From assembly GCF_037392515.1 (NCBI RefSeq), contig NC_090291.1:20591001-20655000 (forward strand): a DNA stretch of 64,000 bases, read 5' to 3'. Made by a program: the position numbers and the translations under genes. The DNA comes from Haliotis asinina (Eukaryota; Mollusca; Gastropoda; Lepetellida; Haliotidae). Shown in pieces: positions 27,801 through 38,642 of the stretch (position 1 is the stretch's first letter; each line of letters begins with the position of its first letter). The notes below the pieces were generated by a model. The model made no database searches and was not told the DNA's origin. It worked only from the letters and a program-made list of their open reading frames with translations.

Positions 27801-30800
27801 ATAGCTGGAATATTGCTGTGTGTGGTGTAAAACTAAACTCACTCACTCACTCACTCACTCACTCACTCACTCACTCACTCACTCACTCACTCACTCACTC
27901 ACTCACTCACTCACTCACTCACTTTTGGTTTCAGTGGATATCAAACGTTACCCCGAGGATCGATTCCGTATTGCACGTGAAGTGTGTACTACTGTCATGG
28001 ATGTACTGGATCAGATGGAGGCTATAGACAGACAAAGGTGAGGTCATCCAGGTATCCATGACAACAAGTTCACAACAGATTCTAGCAACTTTGGCTCTTA
28101 ATTATGATGCTCAAGTCCACTAGTTGCATGGATTATTCAAGATCAGAATGAACATTTGAGAAAGATCCTATAGGATTCATGCACTTCAAAAGTCATACTA
28201 ATTAAGATGATTTGAGACCATAATTGTGATGGGTTGTGGTTCAAAACACTGGTGACATTGCTGCTTGTTTAAATATAGAAAGAACAGTATAGAATTTCAT
28301 GATATATTATGCTGATGTATATGTATTCTGAAGATCCATGACATTGTATATGTATTATGAAGATCTTCCTTAGACCAAATCTGTCATCAGCATTTTTGCA
28401 TTATATCATTGTACAAACAATATTGATCTTTTTAAAACAGATCAATTTGGCATTATGATTCAAATGAAATGGCAAGCTACTCAGGAAGGTCACTCAAATT
28501 ATTAAGTGTACTGCTTGCTGTATTATGTCTGCCTGACATTTCAGTACTGGGTTGATAATGAAGTAATAATTGAAGAACATGGTCCCAAGCTCACTGCACA
28601 ATGGTGACAGGATATATATATATAATATATGTCAGTATTTACTCAGTCTCTGTTATAACGTCTGTTATAATGGCTACATCACTTAATAGCAAAAGGATAC
28701 AAGTGCAGTCCACTCTGTGATTTGAGGACACTTCCCATCAACTGATAATCATCTCCTGGTTCATGTCTTCAACATTTCAGTAAACTGAACAGTGGTTTTC
28801 CTTGATTTAAGATTATTCTATTCTGTTCAATTTCCTTGACAGGCATTGACATTAATCAAATGGGTACAAGCTACAATATCCTTGAAAATATATGGACTAA
28901 AGCTTTGTATCATTTTAGATTTACATGTCACAGACACTTAGCTAAAACTCCTGACATTATTACAGTGAATGTAAGCTGCAATAAATGGGAAAATAGCTAT
29001 GTCTTGTTTTAGATTTCCATGTCACAGGCACTAAGCTGAAAATCCTAGATACAGTTTGTGCTCATATTGAAATGAAACCTTCTCCACCTACTCCCCTGCC
29101 CTTGGTGTCAGTAGTGAGTGACCCAGCATTCTAGCTGTTCTTAGCTCTCATTCCAGAGTATTTCCTGGTGTCATTTAGTGAGTGACTGCAGCATCATAGC
29201 AGTCCTTTACTCTTACACCAAAGTATTTTCTGGTATTTCAGGTTGCTACAGTTCCTGTGTTTGAGTCGGTACACAGCGGTATTTGAGATACTCGCCCCAC
29301 ACCATCAGCATGTAGAAGACCTCTCCCATTTACCAGGGTAGGTTGCCTCAGTGGGCCTTGACACAAGTAACTGAAGCTCCCATTTACCAGAATAGGTTGG
29401 CTCAGTGGGCCTTGACACAAGTAACTGAAGGTCCCATTTACCAGTGTAGGTTGCCTCAGTGGGCCTTGATACACGTAACTGAAGGTCCCATTTACCAGGA
29501 TAGGCTGCCTCAGTGGGCCTTGACACAAGTAACTGAAGCTCCCATTTACCAGTGTAGGTTGCCTCAGTGGGCCTTGACACAAGTAACTGAAGGTCCCATT
29601 TACCAGGATAGGTTGCCTCAGTGGGCCTTGACACAAGTAACTGAAGGTCCCATTTACCAGGGTAGGTTGCCTCAGTGGGCCTTGACACAAGTAACTGAAG
29701 GTCCCATTTACCAGGGTAGGTTGCCTCAGTGGGCCTTGACACACTTGACACAAGTAACTGAAGCTCCCATCTACCAGTGTAGGCTGCCTCAGTGGGCCTT
29801 GACACAAGTAACTAAAGCTCCCATTTACCAGGATAGGTTGCCTCAGTGGGCCTTGACACAAGTAACTGAAACTCCCATTTACCAGTGTAGGCTGCCTCAG
29901 TGGGCCTTGACACAAGTAACTAAAGCTCCCATTTACCAGGATAGGTTGCCTCAGTTGGCCTTGACACAAGTAACTGAAGGTCCCATTTACCAGTGTAGGT
30001 TGCCTCAGTGGGCCTTGATACACGTAACTGAAGCTCCCATTTACCAGGATAGGTTGCCTCAGTGGGCCTTGACACAAGTAACTGAAGGTCCCATTTACCA
30101 GGGTAGGTTGCCTCAGTGGGCCTTGATACGCGTAACTGAAGCTCCCATTTACCAGGATAGGTTGCCTCAGTGGGCCTTGACACAAGTAACTGAAGGTCCC
30201 ATTTACCAGTGTAGGTTGCCTCAGTGGGCCTTGATACACGTAACTGAAGCTCCCACTTACCAGGGTAGGCTGCCTCAGTGGGCCTTGATACACGTAACTG
30301 AAGCTCCCATTTACCAGGATAGGTTGCCTCAGTGGGCCTTGACACAAGTAACTGAAGCTCCCACTTACCAGGGTAGGCTGCCTCAGTGGGCCTTAACACA
30401 CGTAACTGAAGCTCCCATTTACCAGGTTAGGTTGCCTCAGTGAGCCTTAACACACATAACTGAAGGTCCCATTTACCAGGGTAGGTTGCCTCAGTGAGCC
30501 TTAACACACATAACTGAAGGTCCCATGTACCAGGTTAGGTTGCCTCAGTGAGCCTTAACACACATAACTGAAGGTCCCATTTACCAGGGTAGGTTGCCTC
30601 AGTGGGCCTTGACACAAGTAACTGAAGGTCCCATTTACCAGGGTAGGTTGCCTCAGTGGGCCTTGACACAAGTAACTGAAGGTCCCATTTACCAGTGTAG
30701 GTTGCCTCAGTGGGCCTTGACACAAGTAACTGAAGGTCCCATTTACCAGGATAGGTTGCCTCAGTGGGCCTTGATACATGTAACTGAAGGTCCCATTTAC

Positions 30801-33800
30801 CAGGGTAGGTTGCCTCAGTGGGCCTTGACACACTTGACACAAGTAACTAAAGCTCCCATTTACCAGGGTAGGTTGCCTCAGTGGGCCTTGGCACAAGTAA
30901 CTGAAGGTCCCATTTACCAGGATAGGTTGCCTCAGTAGGCCTTGATACATGTAACTGAAGGTCCCATTTACCAGAGTAGGATGTCTCAGTGGGCCTAGAT
31001 ACACGTAACTGAAGGTCCCATTTACCAGGATAGGTTGCCTCAGTAGGCCTTGATACATGTAACTGAAGGTCCCATTTACCAGAGTAGGATGTCTCAGTGG
31101 GTCTTAACACACATAACTGAAGCTCCCATTTACAAGAGTAGGTTGCCTCAGTGGGCCTTGACACAAGTAACTAAAGCTCCCATTTACCAGGATAGGCTGC
31201 CTCAGTGGGCCTTGACATAAGTAACTGAAGCTCCCATTTTGGCAGAGTTATGAGCAGCCAGACATATTTGATCTTCATAGATCTTGTAGTAAGAAAAACG
31301 TGTCATAAAGCAAATAGAAATTATGCTTTGTACTTTTCTATATAAATTTATATTACTTCAGCTTCATCATGTTAGAAAAACTTACCCTCACAAACAAAAT
31401 ATTGCAAAGAATGGAAGGGGGATCATAGAGTAAAGGTGTGATGATCAAAGGCAGATAATTAAATTATTTTGCATCAGTTTAAGATTACCCCAAACATATT
31501 CAAACAATACATAAGTATTGGTTTAACTATATGCCTACACAAGATATATATATCGTGTGTTTTGATCTGCCAGGCCCCAGCTACAGTTTATTACATGGAC
31601 CAGTACAGACCTTGAGCCACCCTCTGACTCCCAGCTGTCAACACTCCCTCCACATGTTGGTATTGAGGTCAGTGTCACTCATCATTCAGTAGCAGTAAAA
31701 TGGCTGTCAGTATCTGCATGGGACATCGTTTAAGTGTATAATGTAAGAGTATCAAATTTTAGGGTGTTGTCATTCTTGTTTGTAGTTTACATCATTCTGT
31801 TTCACTGGGCTACATTTCACAAAGCTACGACTGTTGTTAGTCAGTGTTACTGTAAAACAGGTACAAATGTTATAAGAAACGCATACAAGAGCTTTGTGTA
31901 GCGGGGTCCTGGTCAAAAACAGACTTTAATCAGATTTCTGCTCTAACCATCCAAGTCAGCCATCTCCCCTTATAAACATATAGAAAATTCACCTTAAAAT
32001 TGCAAGTTCTTCCCTGCTTTAAAAAACATGATGATGTCTTTTGATCAGATCAGCTGACGGAGACTGAGTATTTTTGTGAAGAAACAAACACATGTTTGTC
32101 AGTTTCATATGATGCCCATCTCTACTGATTATACCACCCTCCGATGTTGGTGTTGTGATAACCCTGTAAAATAGCACATCCTAGTCAATAGTTTGAGGAT
32201 ACTTTGTTGAATCACAGGAGTTGTATGATTATAACTAATGACTGCATTGGTGTTTTCCTTGTCTAATAATGAGAGTAATAATCATATTTCATGTTCCTGC
32301 TGAAACTGTTTCAGAAGTATGCTATGTTCTTGTTTATCACAGATTGCCCGTGCTTTAGGTTTACAAACTGTTGAATATGAACTCATAGCCCCAACAGCAG
32401 TAGAGAAAAGAATGATTGAGGTAAGGAAGTGAACTTTTATAGTGCATCCTGCAAGCAAGTGGAGAATTTCAGATGACAACCTGGCATGTTAGGATAGTAT
32501 TGAAATGACATGAACAAAAGTTGATATGAAGATGAGACCATATATTGAAAGTAATATATTTGTTCTAAGACAAAAATAGAAAATCATACCCTCAGATGAT
32601 ATAATGTTCAGAAATAATGGTTGCTAAGTGATCTTACCCAGTTTTGAAAAGTGGGATCCTGAGAACTTCTAGCAACCTGCTATGTTTGTGAAAGGTGACT
32701 TAATGAATTATGAGTTCTGGTTTGGTGACTTGGTTCCATGATCATGTGAATAATTGCTCATAATATCAATCACTTGATAATCTGGTGGACACTTAATTAT
32801 TTACACGCAGCAGCCATAACTGGACAGATTTGATCAATATTACCAGTTTCATAATATTCCATTTCATTTGCCACCTGTTTTCAGATCCGCCAAGGTTACA
32901 ACTACGAAGGGGAAGTCCTCTATTTCCTTGACTCGTCTAACTGTGTCATTGGGCTGTTGAAAAAGAAAACTATATGGTAAGGTTGTTTTCAAACTTCACA
33001 GTAGTAAGTTACAGACTCACAAGGAGGCATCAAGAAGCACTCATTTTCTGTAAATGTATTGATATTTCTCATTACATGTTTAAGAATCCTGCTGCCTGAT
33101 TGGCTGGTCAGCTGGTATGTTTAAAGAATCTTGCTGATTGGCCACTTGCTGTCTTCATAAATCTCTTGCTTGTAGAATGGCAATTGTCCATGTCTCCTCT
33201 TCATAGGCAGATCCGTAGCGGGGTTGCAGGGGTGCACAGACACATGCAGTCTTTTGTCCTGAAAGTTTATTAAATGACCATTGAAACTCACCTCCACTTT
33301 CTCAATAGTATGCAACCCCCTTTCTCAAAAAGCCGTGTCTGCCCCTGCACTTTGATTATACTGAAAGTCCAGTAGCAGTCACATGATAGGTCAAACTAGC
33401 AAAAACAACCAAACTGAAACAATCTATATAAACTTGTGAGAACTTGTTACTTACATGTGTCTCTTCCCTTCTGACATTAGCGACATATGCATCTTGTGTG
33501 TGTATTCCAGGTATATCATCTGCAGAGCTACACGTGAGAAGGTCCGAGTCGCATGTCAACTGGCAAAGAAAAACCCAGACACCTTTCACATATCTCGTTC
33601 AATACAGAAGGTAGAATATTGACTGCTTTACATGTTTTGTGTAACTTTTTCAAACAGCCTTATCAAACAGGACTTTTATGGCAAAAAGTGAGGCAACTTC
33701 TGTTGGAGTAAAAGGCTCTCAGATACCTTATTGTTAAGCATCAACATCTATGGATCAGTATGATATGAGGATAGACGTACATGCTCATGTTGTTTATTAC

Positions 33801-36800
33801 TATTCTATAGTTGAGTCTATGTGATTGCTTGTTGTTGTAGAGGTTGTGACTAATGCCTCTGTTTGTTGACAGCTCGAAAAGAGAATGATGGAAATACAGA
33901 TGTGGCTCGGGATGGACGACGACAGTGTGGAGAAGTGGAGGGTATTGATGATGATGATTTTTCTTGGTTATTATGAAAACAAATCAATCACCTTGAAGTT
34001 TACTCATCTGCCAGTGGTATAAAAAAACGTAGGGACTGAAAAATAATGAAGTCAGTGTACATCTTTATATTTTGTCTTATAAACTTAATTAGTTTCTTGT
34101 CACATTTGTATGCATTTTCAAAGTTAATAGAAAAAAACGCACACAGTCTAAACATTGTATAGATTGCCAATGTGAATCATATTTCACACACACCCTATTC
34201 ATGGCCTAGTGCATGTTTTCTGTAACACAGATTCTGCTGAATGCGACAAGAAATAAATTAAAACAAAATGCAAATATCCACTTTAAGACAGATGAACGTT
34301 ATAGCAACAATGTCAGGCTATTACATTGTTGTTCAGGAATGTATTCATCAATATCCACATAAAAGAACGATATTCCATTCATCTACAGCTTGTAATAATC
34401 CTGTCTTCTGTCTTTCAACAGTCTAATTTACGGAAACATGATACATCGTTTGAGAATTTTTCACTCTGGTATATACATAATCTCATTGGTCACCCAGGAC
34501 AACGCACCTGTATGATGTCCGCCATTAGTTAGCCAATAATGAGCAACAATCAATCAGTCAAGGCAGTGGCAGTTAATTCTTTGTAGGAAGGATGTTGTTT
34601 TTACACTCATACTTTACGACAGGGTGTAGTCAGTATAGATTAGTAAATCCACACTCATAAACACTTGACTTTTTTACATATCCGCTGTGGAAGTAATTAA
34701 TCAATCAGTGTGTTATCGATTAATCCTTTGATCAATGTTTGTTTTTGTAACTCAGCTGATAAACCCTCTTGCATCACTTACATGCACATATTACATAACA
34801 TGCAATACATTTGCCACTACAGACCTTAATTTATAATGTTGAGTATTCACTCCAGACAGGAGAAATGCCAAATGGGAACCTTTGTCGAGTAATTTTAGTG
34901 GTGTTACCACTAATTATACCTGTTAAAAATTCATTAACTGACCATCAAGTGAATGATGATAAATAACACATGTAGGTTTATACCATCAGACGTGAGTTAC
35001 AGGAAGATGTAATCTCTGTGTCGCATGCAGCCTGAAAACACTTATGGGCCGAAACTTTTTGAGGATACCCATGGAACTTCATTGTTATATAAGAAATACA
35101 TATAGGCATTTGCTGTGTACTTGGGTAAATTGGTATGATCAGTTTTTTAACGCAAGAAACGTTTCAGATTTCACTACCAATGGCAAAGTCGTGGTTATTA
35201 GTTTACGAATTCAGACAAATCAACTGTGTATTTTTTATTATCATAGATAATAAACCAGGGTCGTCGCTACCAAAACTTACATATGATGTTTGCTATGACA
35301 GTTGGGCCAACCCTCAAAACTATCTAAATATAAAGCTTTGCAATCTTTTGGACTTATATGAAACAAATGGCTTTCTATGTGTATGTAGACATCACATTTT
35401 CAAATGACATGATTAAATATTGAGGTAAAAAACACTGAAATAGGATCAAATTGGATCAGTCACTATACCATCCAGGCATCAGAAAAAAAATACACAGCTG
35501 GGATATTTTGTTACAGTCAGACAAGGAATACCATGGATATTTTTAAATAATGGCATATGATGGGCATCCGACCTCCTCACTTTTTAGGGTGAAGAAATTC
35601 TGCTAATTTGGACCAGAGCCCAGTCCCTTTGTCCGTCACGGTCGAGGGAGCGGGTGCTGACCAGTTTGCTGCTTGGTTTCGTAATTAGACCATTGCTGAG
35701 TAGTATTATTGCTCCACATCAGTGCCCCTTTAAAGACAAATACTAGTATAACAAATATAACGATGGTATTATATTACTGTGGATGAGTATTGCATCCTGT
35801 TATTTTTTTAATATCTGACTAATGATCTGATTGTAATGAGCTTAGAGTGTTGCAATGAAACCTAATGTTTGTGACAATATTATGTGCAGGAACTTGCTGT
35901 ACGGTTCTTACAATGGAGTATCCATGAATTGGAGGCAGACCACATCTGCGTGAATGACATCTCTGACAAGTTTCCTGTTTTATGGTGAGACTGATATTCA
36001 ACAGTGTCCATGCAATCAGTGTCTACAATACCTGTGACATTACACTCATATAATATTATTTTACAACAACATATTTTTGTTTCAAATTTACAACAATTAA
36101 GGTTTCCTCATTTAACACTGTGCATGTTTAGAAGAGTAACTACATGGGCAGATTTCTGCAAAATAATGAATGTTGTGTCCGAGTTAGAGTTATGTTTGCA
36201 GTTAACGTTATCAAAGCTACTTCACTTCCTTCTTGAGCTGAAATGATACCTGTCTGCCTCTCAGTCTGAGATGAGCTGTTTATGATTTGTTCCATGGTCT
36301 GTCTTTATTCCTTTCCTCAGGTTTGGTAAAGAAATTAATATATTAATATAACTGGAAATGATCCAGCATATATCACAGGGAATTTAGATTGATCAATGTA
36401 TAGTTCACTTATGTATGACATCACTTGATATCATATTGAGTTAGCTGTCTATGTTGATCTGTCCAATGTTAAACAAAATTTGAATTGGCAAAATTTTAAA
36501 CTTTCAGTTTAATAATGTTATCAGTCCACCTTTTTTTCCAGGAACTCATCATATCTTAAACACTGGCAGAAATTGTGTGTCACACTATTTACTCAGCTGC
36601 ATAGTGTAGAATGTTGCTATATTAATGACTGGGGCTGGTACAGTTACAAACCTGATCTGTGTTGGGTATTCAGGAACCATGTAGTGAAAATGACGTCTCT
36701 CAGCCCTAGTAACCATGACAACTTCTTAAAACCTTTGTTCTGTGCTGCTATCATAATACATTAACATTGACCATTATACACCATATATTTATGTTTATTT

Positions 36801-36883
36801 CCAGGAAACAGCATTTATCAGCAAGTAATCTGACAGACAAAATTTCAACAAAATGGAGGGAACCAGGTGGATCAGATGACTAA
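15894..36883 (+). CDS. Putative ATP-dependent RNA ligase (Rnl1/tRNA-ligase-type nucleotidyltransferase)
   Basis: Thirteen exons join in phase to 476 aa: 15894-16054, 16959-17127, 25447-25602, 26176-26314, 27935-28037, 29242-29337, 31574-31667, 32343-32420, 32885-32976, 33511-33610, 33873-33941, 35890-35984 and 36805-36883. I do not recognise it by name. Ligase-superfamily motifs appear in order: I, TRKANGEAAHL (K175, the expected AMP-linked lysine; KxNG as in fungal tRNA ligases); a GGSKNVH segment (196-202); III, AVFEILAPHHQHV (E258); IV, NYEGEVLYF (E340/E342); V, GLLKKKTIWYI (K358-K360). Such enzymes seal RNA ends through an enzyme-AMP intermediate. The N-terminal ~160 residues (MAAPMKQ..., SWLDWAVRIPYLKVIKS, VARGNCFLNIENGPHRGTT) and the C-terminal helical part after ~365 have no kinase or phosphodiesterase motif, so it looks like a standalone ligase. 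The ATG follows 'aat' and is the first in frame. Other nucleotidyltransferases (capping or DNA ligase) fit less well. The exon structure is firm; the function is inferred. Confidence 0.85.
17344..17792. mobile_element. Candidate MITE with ~28-bp imperfect inverted ends
   Basis: The left end (aacaacatctttattacaaa...gagtgatg) pairs with the right end (gatcacattctcgtaataaagaagttgtga). They share 'acaac-tctttattac' and 'gtgat' on opposite strands. Internal sequence has broken reading frames only. Family unknown. Confidence 0.4.
18515..18580 (-). mobile_element. SINE (family B), short fragment
   Basis: On the minus strand: 'cttcagtaacccatgcttgt', 'tgtaagaggtgactaatggg', matching the 'cttcagcaacccatgcttg... 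aggcgactaacggga' core of family B. Confidence 0.45.
19888..20048 (+). mobile_element. tRNA-derived SINE (family A), near full length
   Basis: A box gtagccaagtggttaaagtg, B box aggtttgattcct, then 'gggcacaatttgtgaagcc', 'gatattgctggaatattgat' and 'aaaagcagcataaaaatatg', ending in ctcactcactca. This is the clearest family A copy in the window. Confidence 0.75.
22816..23051 (+). pseudogene. Degenerate transposon-type gene fragment (SWIM/YqaJ-associated N-terminus-like)
   Basis: An ATG in good context (acaATGG) opens MADDNDG...VKGKEWSDYVLK. After a one-base frame change the reading continues YLIDTPGQLTLESMKAFKSL then KAYEYVESGH and stops at VDGKSPLCLLDVC. From memory of the family, 'MADD...KGKEW' followed by 'YLIDTPG...ESMKAYKSLEAYNYFVSGH' starts abundant mollusc and cnidarian transposon-derived proteins with SWIM zinc-finger and YqaJ-like nuclease parts. 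The downstream domains are absent, so this is a truncated, frameshifted relic. The assignment rests on remembered motifs. Confidence 0.4.
23881..24344. mobile_element. Foldback/MITE element with ~75-bp inverted arms
   Basis: The left arm (about 23881-23955: gttccagtaagtctcaacta, caccctggatgcatctac, gctctgcc, gataaatttattacctccct) is mirrored by the right arm (about 24268-24344: aagggaggtaataaatttat, ggcagagccgtagatgcg, tccagggtat, gagacttatcggaacgta). The ~310-bp core is single copy here and has no convincing gene. High arm identity suggests recent activity. Confidence 0.75.
25801..26245 (+). repeat. 100-bp tandem array duplicating the exon-4 splice acceptor of the ligase-like gene
   Basis: Units start at about 25821, 25921, 26021, 26121 and 26221, exactly 100 bp apart. 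Each full unit holds a polypyrimidine/TTTTCAG acceptor (exon starts would be 25876, 25976, 26076 and 26176) plus the exon part encoding ESTSNVVATRKANGEAAHLSC, i.e. ligase motif I. Only the last unit continues into the rest of exon 4 and a real donor (gtgagt at 26315). 100 is not a multiple of 3: reading on from an earlier acceptor hits a stop (ctc taa) in the next unit. The first unit is the most diverged. Confidence 0.92.
26939..27780 (+). mobile_element. Tigger/pogo-like non-autonomous transposon (842 bp, TA duplication)
   Basis: The terminal inverted repeats start cagtggactctgccaatatt and end gatgttgacagagtccactg. TA lies on both sides (26937-26938 and 27781-27782). The CAGTGG...CCACTG ends with TA duplication and the internal CENP-B-like helix-turn-helix fragment are characteristic of pogo/Tigger elements. 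The catalytic domain is missing, so it could only move with help from an intact relative. Confidence 0.8.
27468..27690 (+). pseudogene. Tigger/CENP-B-type DNA-binding domain remnant
   Basis: Reads MSRPAKCARCELTLQQKVQL I then a stop; one frame over it continues PRPTQKALASTYRIGRQTVS and DILKRRGEYIKKFE. This is the N-terminal helix-turn-helix of pogo/Tigger transposases (LTLxQKVxLI ... QxxLAxxYxIGRQTVSDILKR). It is broken by a stop and a frame change near 27531-27538 and loses coding character after about 27690, before any DDE domain. Confidence 0.75.
27836..27922 (+). repeat. (ACTC)n microsatellite, SINE tail, abutting the exon-5 acceptor
   Basis: About 21 actc units, the poly-tail of the SINE. 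Only acttttggtttcag separates it from exon 5 of the ligase-like gene (27935). The repeat therefore supplies most of the sequence where a polypyrimidine tract and branch point are expected. Confidence 0.95.
29323..31240 (+). repeat. 54-bp minisatellite (~35 copies) duplicating the exon-6 splice donor of the ligase-like gene
   Basis: The unit is about 54 bp: ggtaggttgcctcagtgggc, cttgacacaagtaactgaag, ctcccatttaccag. The last ~14 bases of exon 6 (tcccatttaccagg) and its donor (gtaggt at 29338) are the first unit. Later units keep a donor-like ggtaggt or tgtaggt, or lose it as gataggt. Any extension of the exon into the array meets an in-frame stop (ggg tag, gga tag or gtg tag). Two units (near 29740 and 30830) carry the same 9-bp insertion. 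Because 54 is divisible by 3, long spurious ORFs of up to ~369 codons exist on both strands; they are not genes. Confidence 0.93.
31804..31913. mobile_element. Diverged palindromic MITE
   Basis: actgggctacatttcacaaa at the left pairs with agctttgtgtagcggggtcc at the right. This is a decayed version of the termini of 11032-11191. It lies in intron 7 of the ligase-like gene. Confidence 0.5.
32668..32830 (+). mobile_element. SINE (family B), highly diverged
   Basis: Landmarks in order: 'agcaacctgctatgtttgtg', 'gaaaggtgacttaatg', 'ttggtgacttggttccatg', 'tcataatatcaatcac', 'ggtggacacttaattattta' and 'cagcagccata'. It lies in intron 8 of the ligase-like gene. Assignment is by layout rather than close identity. 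Confidence 0.4.
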
Positions 36884-37491
36884 ATGGCAACTGGCATTCC
36901 AAAGAATTTCATCATTTCCATATATAAACCACGAGAATCATATCGGCTTCCTATTGAGTGGAATATGAAAACAAAATCATATCACTTTCGTAATTATGAT
37001 AGTTTTATACCATAATTATAATATCATGTTCTCTGTTTAAGTCAAGAATTGTTAAAAATTCATTGTTCAAATATTTAATGATGGAATTCTTTGCAAATTG
37101 TATTAGTATACAAAGGCAGCATGTAGAACCTGATCTTGGATACTTTTGTGTAAAAACTACTGCTAAGCAAATTCTTATGATCTTATGTTTATAATGTTTA
37201 TATAATCTGTTTTAAAACTGAATGTCTTCAGCTTCATTTATGTTCACAGACATTTTTTTCTGATAAATCAGAAGTCTGTGATTTGTTTTAATCACTACCT
37301 TATTGCATTACCAGATTTTCCCAAGGAAACAGGCTGTTGACTACTGACACTCTTGTCAAAGGGAGACAACTGAGTTCACTGCTATCTACGTATGAGCTTG
37401 TTAATGCATTGAGTAGGATATTATTGATCAATAACTGATCAGTGTGTCCACGTAACATCATCAAAATTTCAAAATAGAATTTCAGAATAAA
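36884..37491 (+). other. 3' UTR of the ligase-like gene with polyadenylation signal
   Basis: AT-rich, non-coding. AATAAA hexamers occur at 37486-37491 and again shortly after (about 37581). The UTR end is inferred from these only. Confidence 0.4.
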
Positions 37492-38527
37492 ATTTTATAA
37501 TGTATTTATGCAAGTTTAACTGGATAGTATTTTTGCTACAATTAATGAACATGCATAATGTATCAGAAATTCTCTATTTTTTAATAAAATACAAGCATAC
37601 AAACTTTTAAACCACATTAAATTATGTTAATGACATAAACTGATTTGTTTTAGTTGTAGGATATTTATTTACACTTCTGTACAGTGTTAGTATTTTCCAT
37701 ATGTACTGAAGACCCACAGTTTACAAATGATTGGGTTTCATTATCTCTTACCCTGAGTGGATATTTGTTTTTAGTGTCAGTAAGTGCCTCTTGTAGATAG
37801 ACCCTCCTATACAGTATCTGTGTTAAAGGGGCTGTTTGTTTTAATATCACACTGCCATTTGTTTTCAAACATCACCAGCTCTAATAATCTGTACCTGTTG
37901 ATTACTAAACTATGAAAATCTTTCATTAACAAAGAGACTGGAACTAGAGACTGAGGATTCAATCTAACCCAGTTAGATTATATATCACATTTCTTCCAGC
38001 TATTTTCAAAACTGATTGTAGGTAATAACAATTCAATCCTTTTTTATTGCACCGGGTATAGATCTGTAGAAGTAAACTTGATTCTGATGTTTCAGAACAT
38101 CGATCCCTTCAGTGGAATGGAATGACAAAACTTTTGCCATAGTGATCACAATATTTCTTAAAGCAGCTTTGGACAATCCACAAACACCAAAGTCACATCA
38201 CTGACAGTCAGTTTGAGTATTTACAAAATTTATTCAAAACTTTTAATTCTTAATTATATCATAAACTTTAATATATGTATTTATATAGTTTTAATATATG
38301 TGTATATTTTATACATTTTGAAGCTTATTGTGTTTTTTAATATTTAAAATTTGAAAATTTTATGAGTGAAAAAACGTAATGATAAGCTTCACAATTTATC
38401 AAGAATCTTTGTGAGAATTATTTGTTTGAAAATCTGTAGTAAGGATAGGAAATGAAAACCTAATAAATATGCATGAACACAGATGCAATCCATACCTGTC
38501 CATACCTGTAATTAAGTTCCGAACACA

Positions 38528-38642
38528 CCAGGGCCCACTTGCACAAAGCGATCTTAGTGCTACAATGATTGTAATTCCCACTCTCCAAAATGGGCTTAAG
38601 ATAGTCGTAGCGCTAAGATTGCTTTGTGCAAGTAAGCCCAGT
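38528..38642. mobile_element. Palindromic MITE (GGGCCCACTTGCACAAAG type)
   Basis: Left end cagggcccacttgcacaaag and right end ctttgtgcaagtaagcccag pair. The inner gcgatcttagtgctac pairs with gtagcgctaagattgc. About 115 bp, no coding capacity. Same general design as 11032-11191 but a distinct sequence. Confidence 0.7.

Larger units (their letters stand above)
26738..27922 (+). mobile_element. SINE (family B) interrupted by a Tigger-like element
   Basis: The left half runs 26738-26938: ccgtgaaggtcccggggtag, gccttcagcaacccatactt, ggcgactatgcttgtcat, gtctggtccagactcgatta. It resumes at 27781 (tatttacagaccgccgccat, atagctggaatattgctg, gtaaaactaaactcactcac). Removing 26939-27780 plus one TA restores 'gactcgattatttacagacc', exactly as in the intact copy at 60476-60744. 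The duplicated TA is the target-site duplication of the inserted transposon. The right end is a long (ACTC)n tail. Confidence 0.85.

Noticed and set aside
27743-28041. LTHS-repeat ORFs running into the VDIKRYPEDRF sequence
   Set aside because: The repeat part is the (ACTC)n SINE tail; only the part from 27935 is coding, as exon 5 of the ligase-like gene.
29238-31164. Long ORFs (up to 369 codons) on both strands with repeats such as GPLRQPTLVNGSFSYL and LPQWALTQVTEGPIYQ
   Set aside because: They arise because the 54-bp minisatellite unit is divisible by 3 and lacks stops in several frames. They overlap on both strands and lie in an intron of the ligase-like gene.
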